Below are positions 63,811 through 64,000 of a stretch of 64,000 bases of DNA, piece by piece (the stretch's first letter is position 1; each line of letters starts with the position of its first letter). The notes under the pieces were generated by a model. It worked only from the letters and a program-made list of their open reading frames with translations, ran no database searches and was not told the DNA's origin. A program made the position numbers and the translations under genes. Origin of the DNA: DSUN01 sp035527715 (GTDB taxonomy: Bacteria; Planctomycetota; PUPC01; DSUN01); NCBI GenBank assembly GCA_035527715.1, contig DATKZY010000176.1:44560-108559 (forward strand), given 5' to 3'.

Positions 63811-64000
63811 CCGGCGCCGCCGCCAGGTCGAGGGGCCGGGCTCGTTGGCGCGCAGGGCCGACGCGACCCCAGTTTGGCCACTCGGCGGTTGGAAGCCCTG
63901 CAAGGGCGTCATGTGACAGCCCAGTCTGAGCAGGCGCGCTCCCAGCCCCGCCAGGGGCGTCAGATGGTAGCCCACGGCGTAAGCCGTGGGATCGCCAGGC
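63811..64000. repeat. Intergenic repeat element with hairpin, right window edge
   Basis: GCCCTGCAAGGGCGTCA at 63893-63909 is echoed by GCCCCGCCAGGGGCGTCA at 63944-63961. A short inverted repeat CCCACGGC-GTAA-GCCGTGGG follows at 63971-63990. No gene is seen; it has the look of a dispersed element and runs to the edge. Confidence 0.55.

Overview
The window is a GC-rich bacterial chromosome segment, most likely from an uncultivated Planctomycetota or a neighbouring PVC-type lineage. This rests on four Tat-exported sulfatases in one operon, exported DUF4091/CBM9-like proteins, Tat-exported Gfo/Idh/MocA enzymes, a type II secretion-like pseudopilin set with unusual domain additions, and no sign of plasmid or phage genes. 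No rRNA or tRNA gene was seen.

Layout. 1-2976 (minus): a sensor kinase followed by a PhoB-type response regulator that runs off the left edge. 3089-13358 (minus): five pseudopilin-like genes in the order G, H, K, J, I; the K-like protein has 2037 residues, and both K and H carry a concanavalin-like (LamG-type) domain. 13544-14704: a lipoprotein. 15115-19839: a core block with coaE, rho, ftsY, a 64-residue Sm-like candidate and hemC. 20272-27887: an accessory stretch with a DUF433/DUF5615 toxin-antitoxin pair, a Gfo/Idh/MocA oxidoreductase, a retropepsin-like protease, a MNT-like nucleotidyltransferase, a LarA-like (DUF2088) protein, a HEPN-like pair, an M50-like membrane protease and an OB-fold-like membrane protein. 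28025-38783 (plus): a six-gene operon of exported enzymes (nitrilase-type hydrolase, beta-propeller, a glycosidase-like protein, two DUF4091 proteins, a CBM9-like protein). 39375-52747 (minus): a sulfatase/glycosidase operon of seven genes, five of whose junctions are exact 4-base overlaps, plus a calcium-repeat protein. 52943-63810: a membrane protein, a URO-D-like protein with an NTF2-like protein, a methyltransferase, a TPR protein, a DUF58/BatA-like pair, a two-cluster ferredoxin and a large FAD/Fe-S/CCG oxidoreductase.

Taken together, the two exported operons point to breakdown of a sulfated, decorated polysaccharide outside the cytoplasm: sulfatases and a GH2 enzyme remove sulfate and sugars, while beta-propeller, CBM-like and NPCBM-like modules bind substrate.

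The most striking feature is not a gene. At least 17 short tandem arrays, nearly all with a period of exactly 7 bp but with different unit sequences, sit at gene junctions and in several cases are translated (hemC twice, ftsY, three pseudopilins, the DUF58 gene, the FAD oxidoreductase). Related 8-bp and 9-bp arrays occur as well. Several arrays form inverted pairs around gene ends. A 30-bp perfect palindrome is also present in three copies near the sulfatase operon, one copy being part of a 177-bp duplication of a sulfatase gene end. All family names come from reading motifs by eye; no database search was run.
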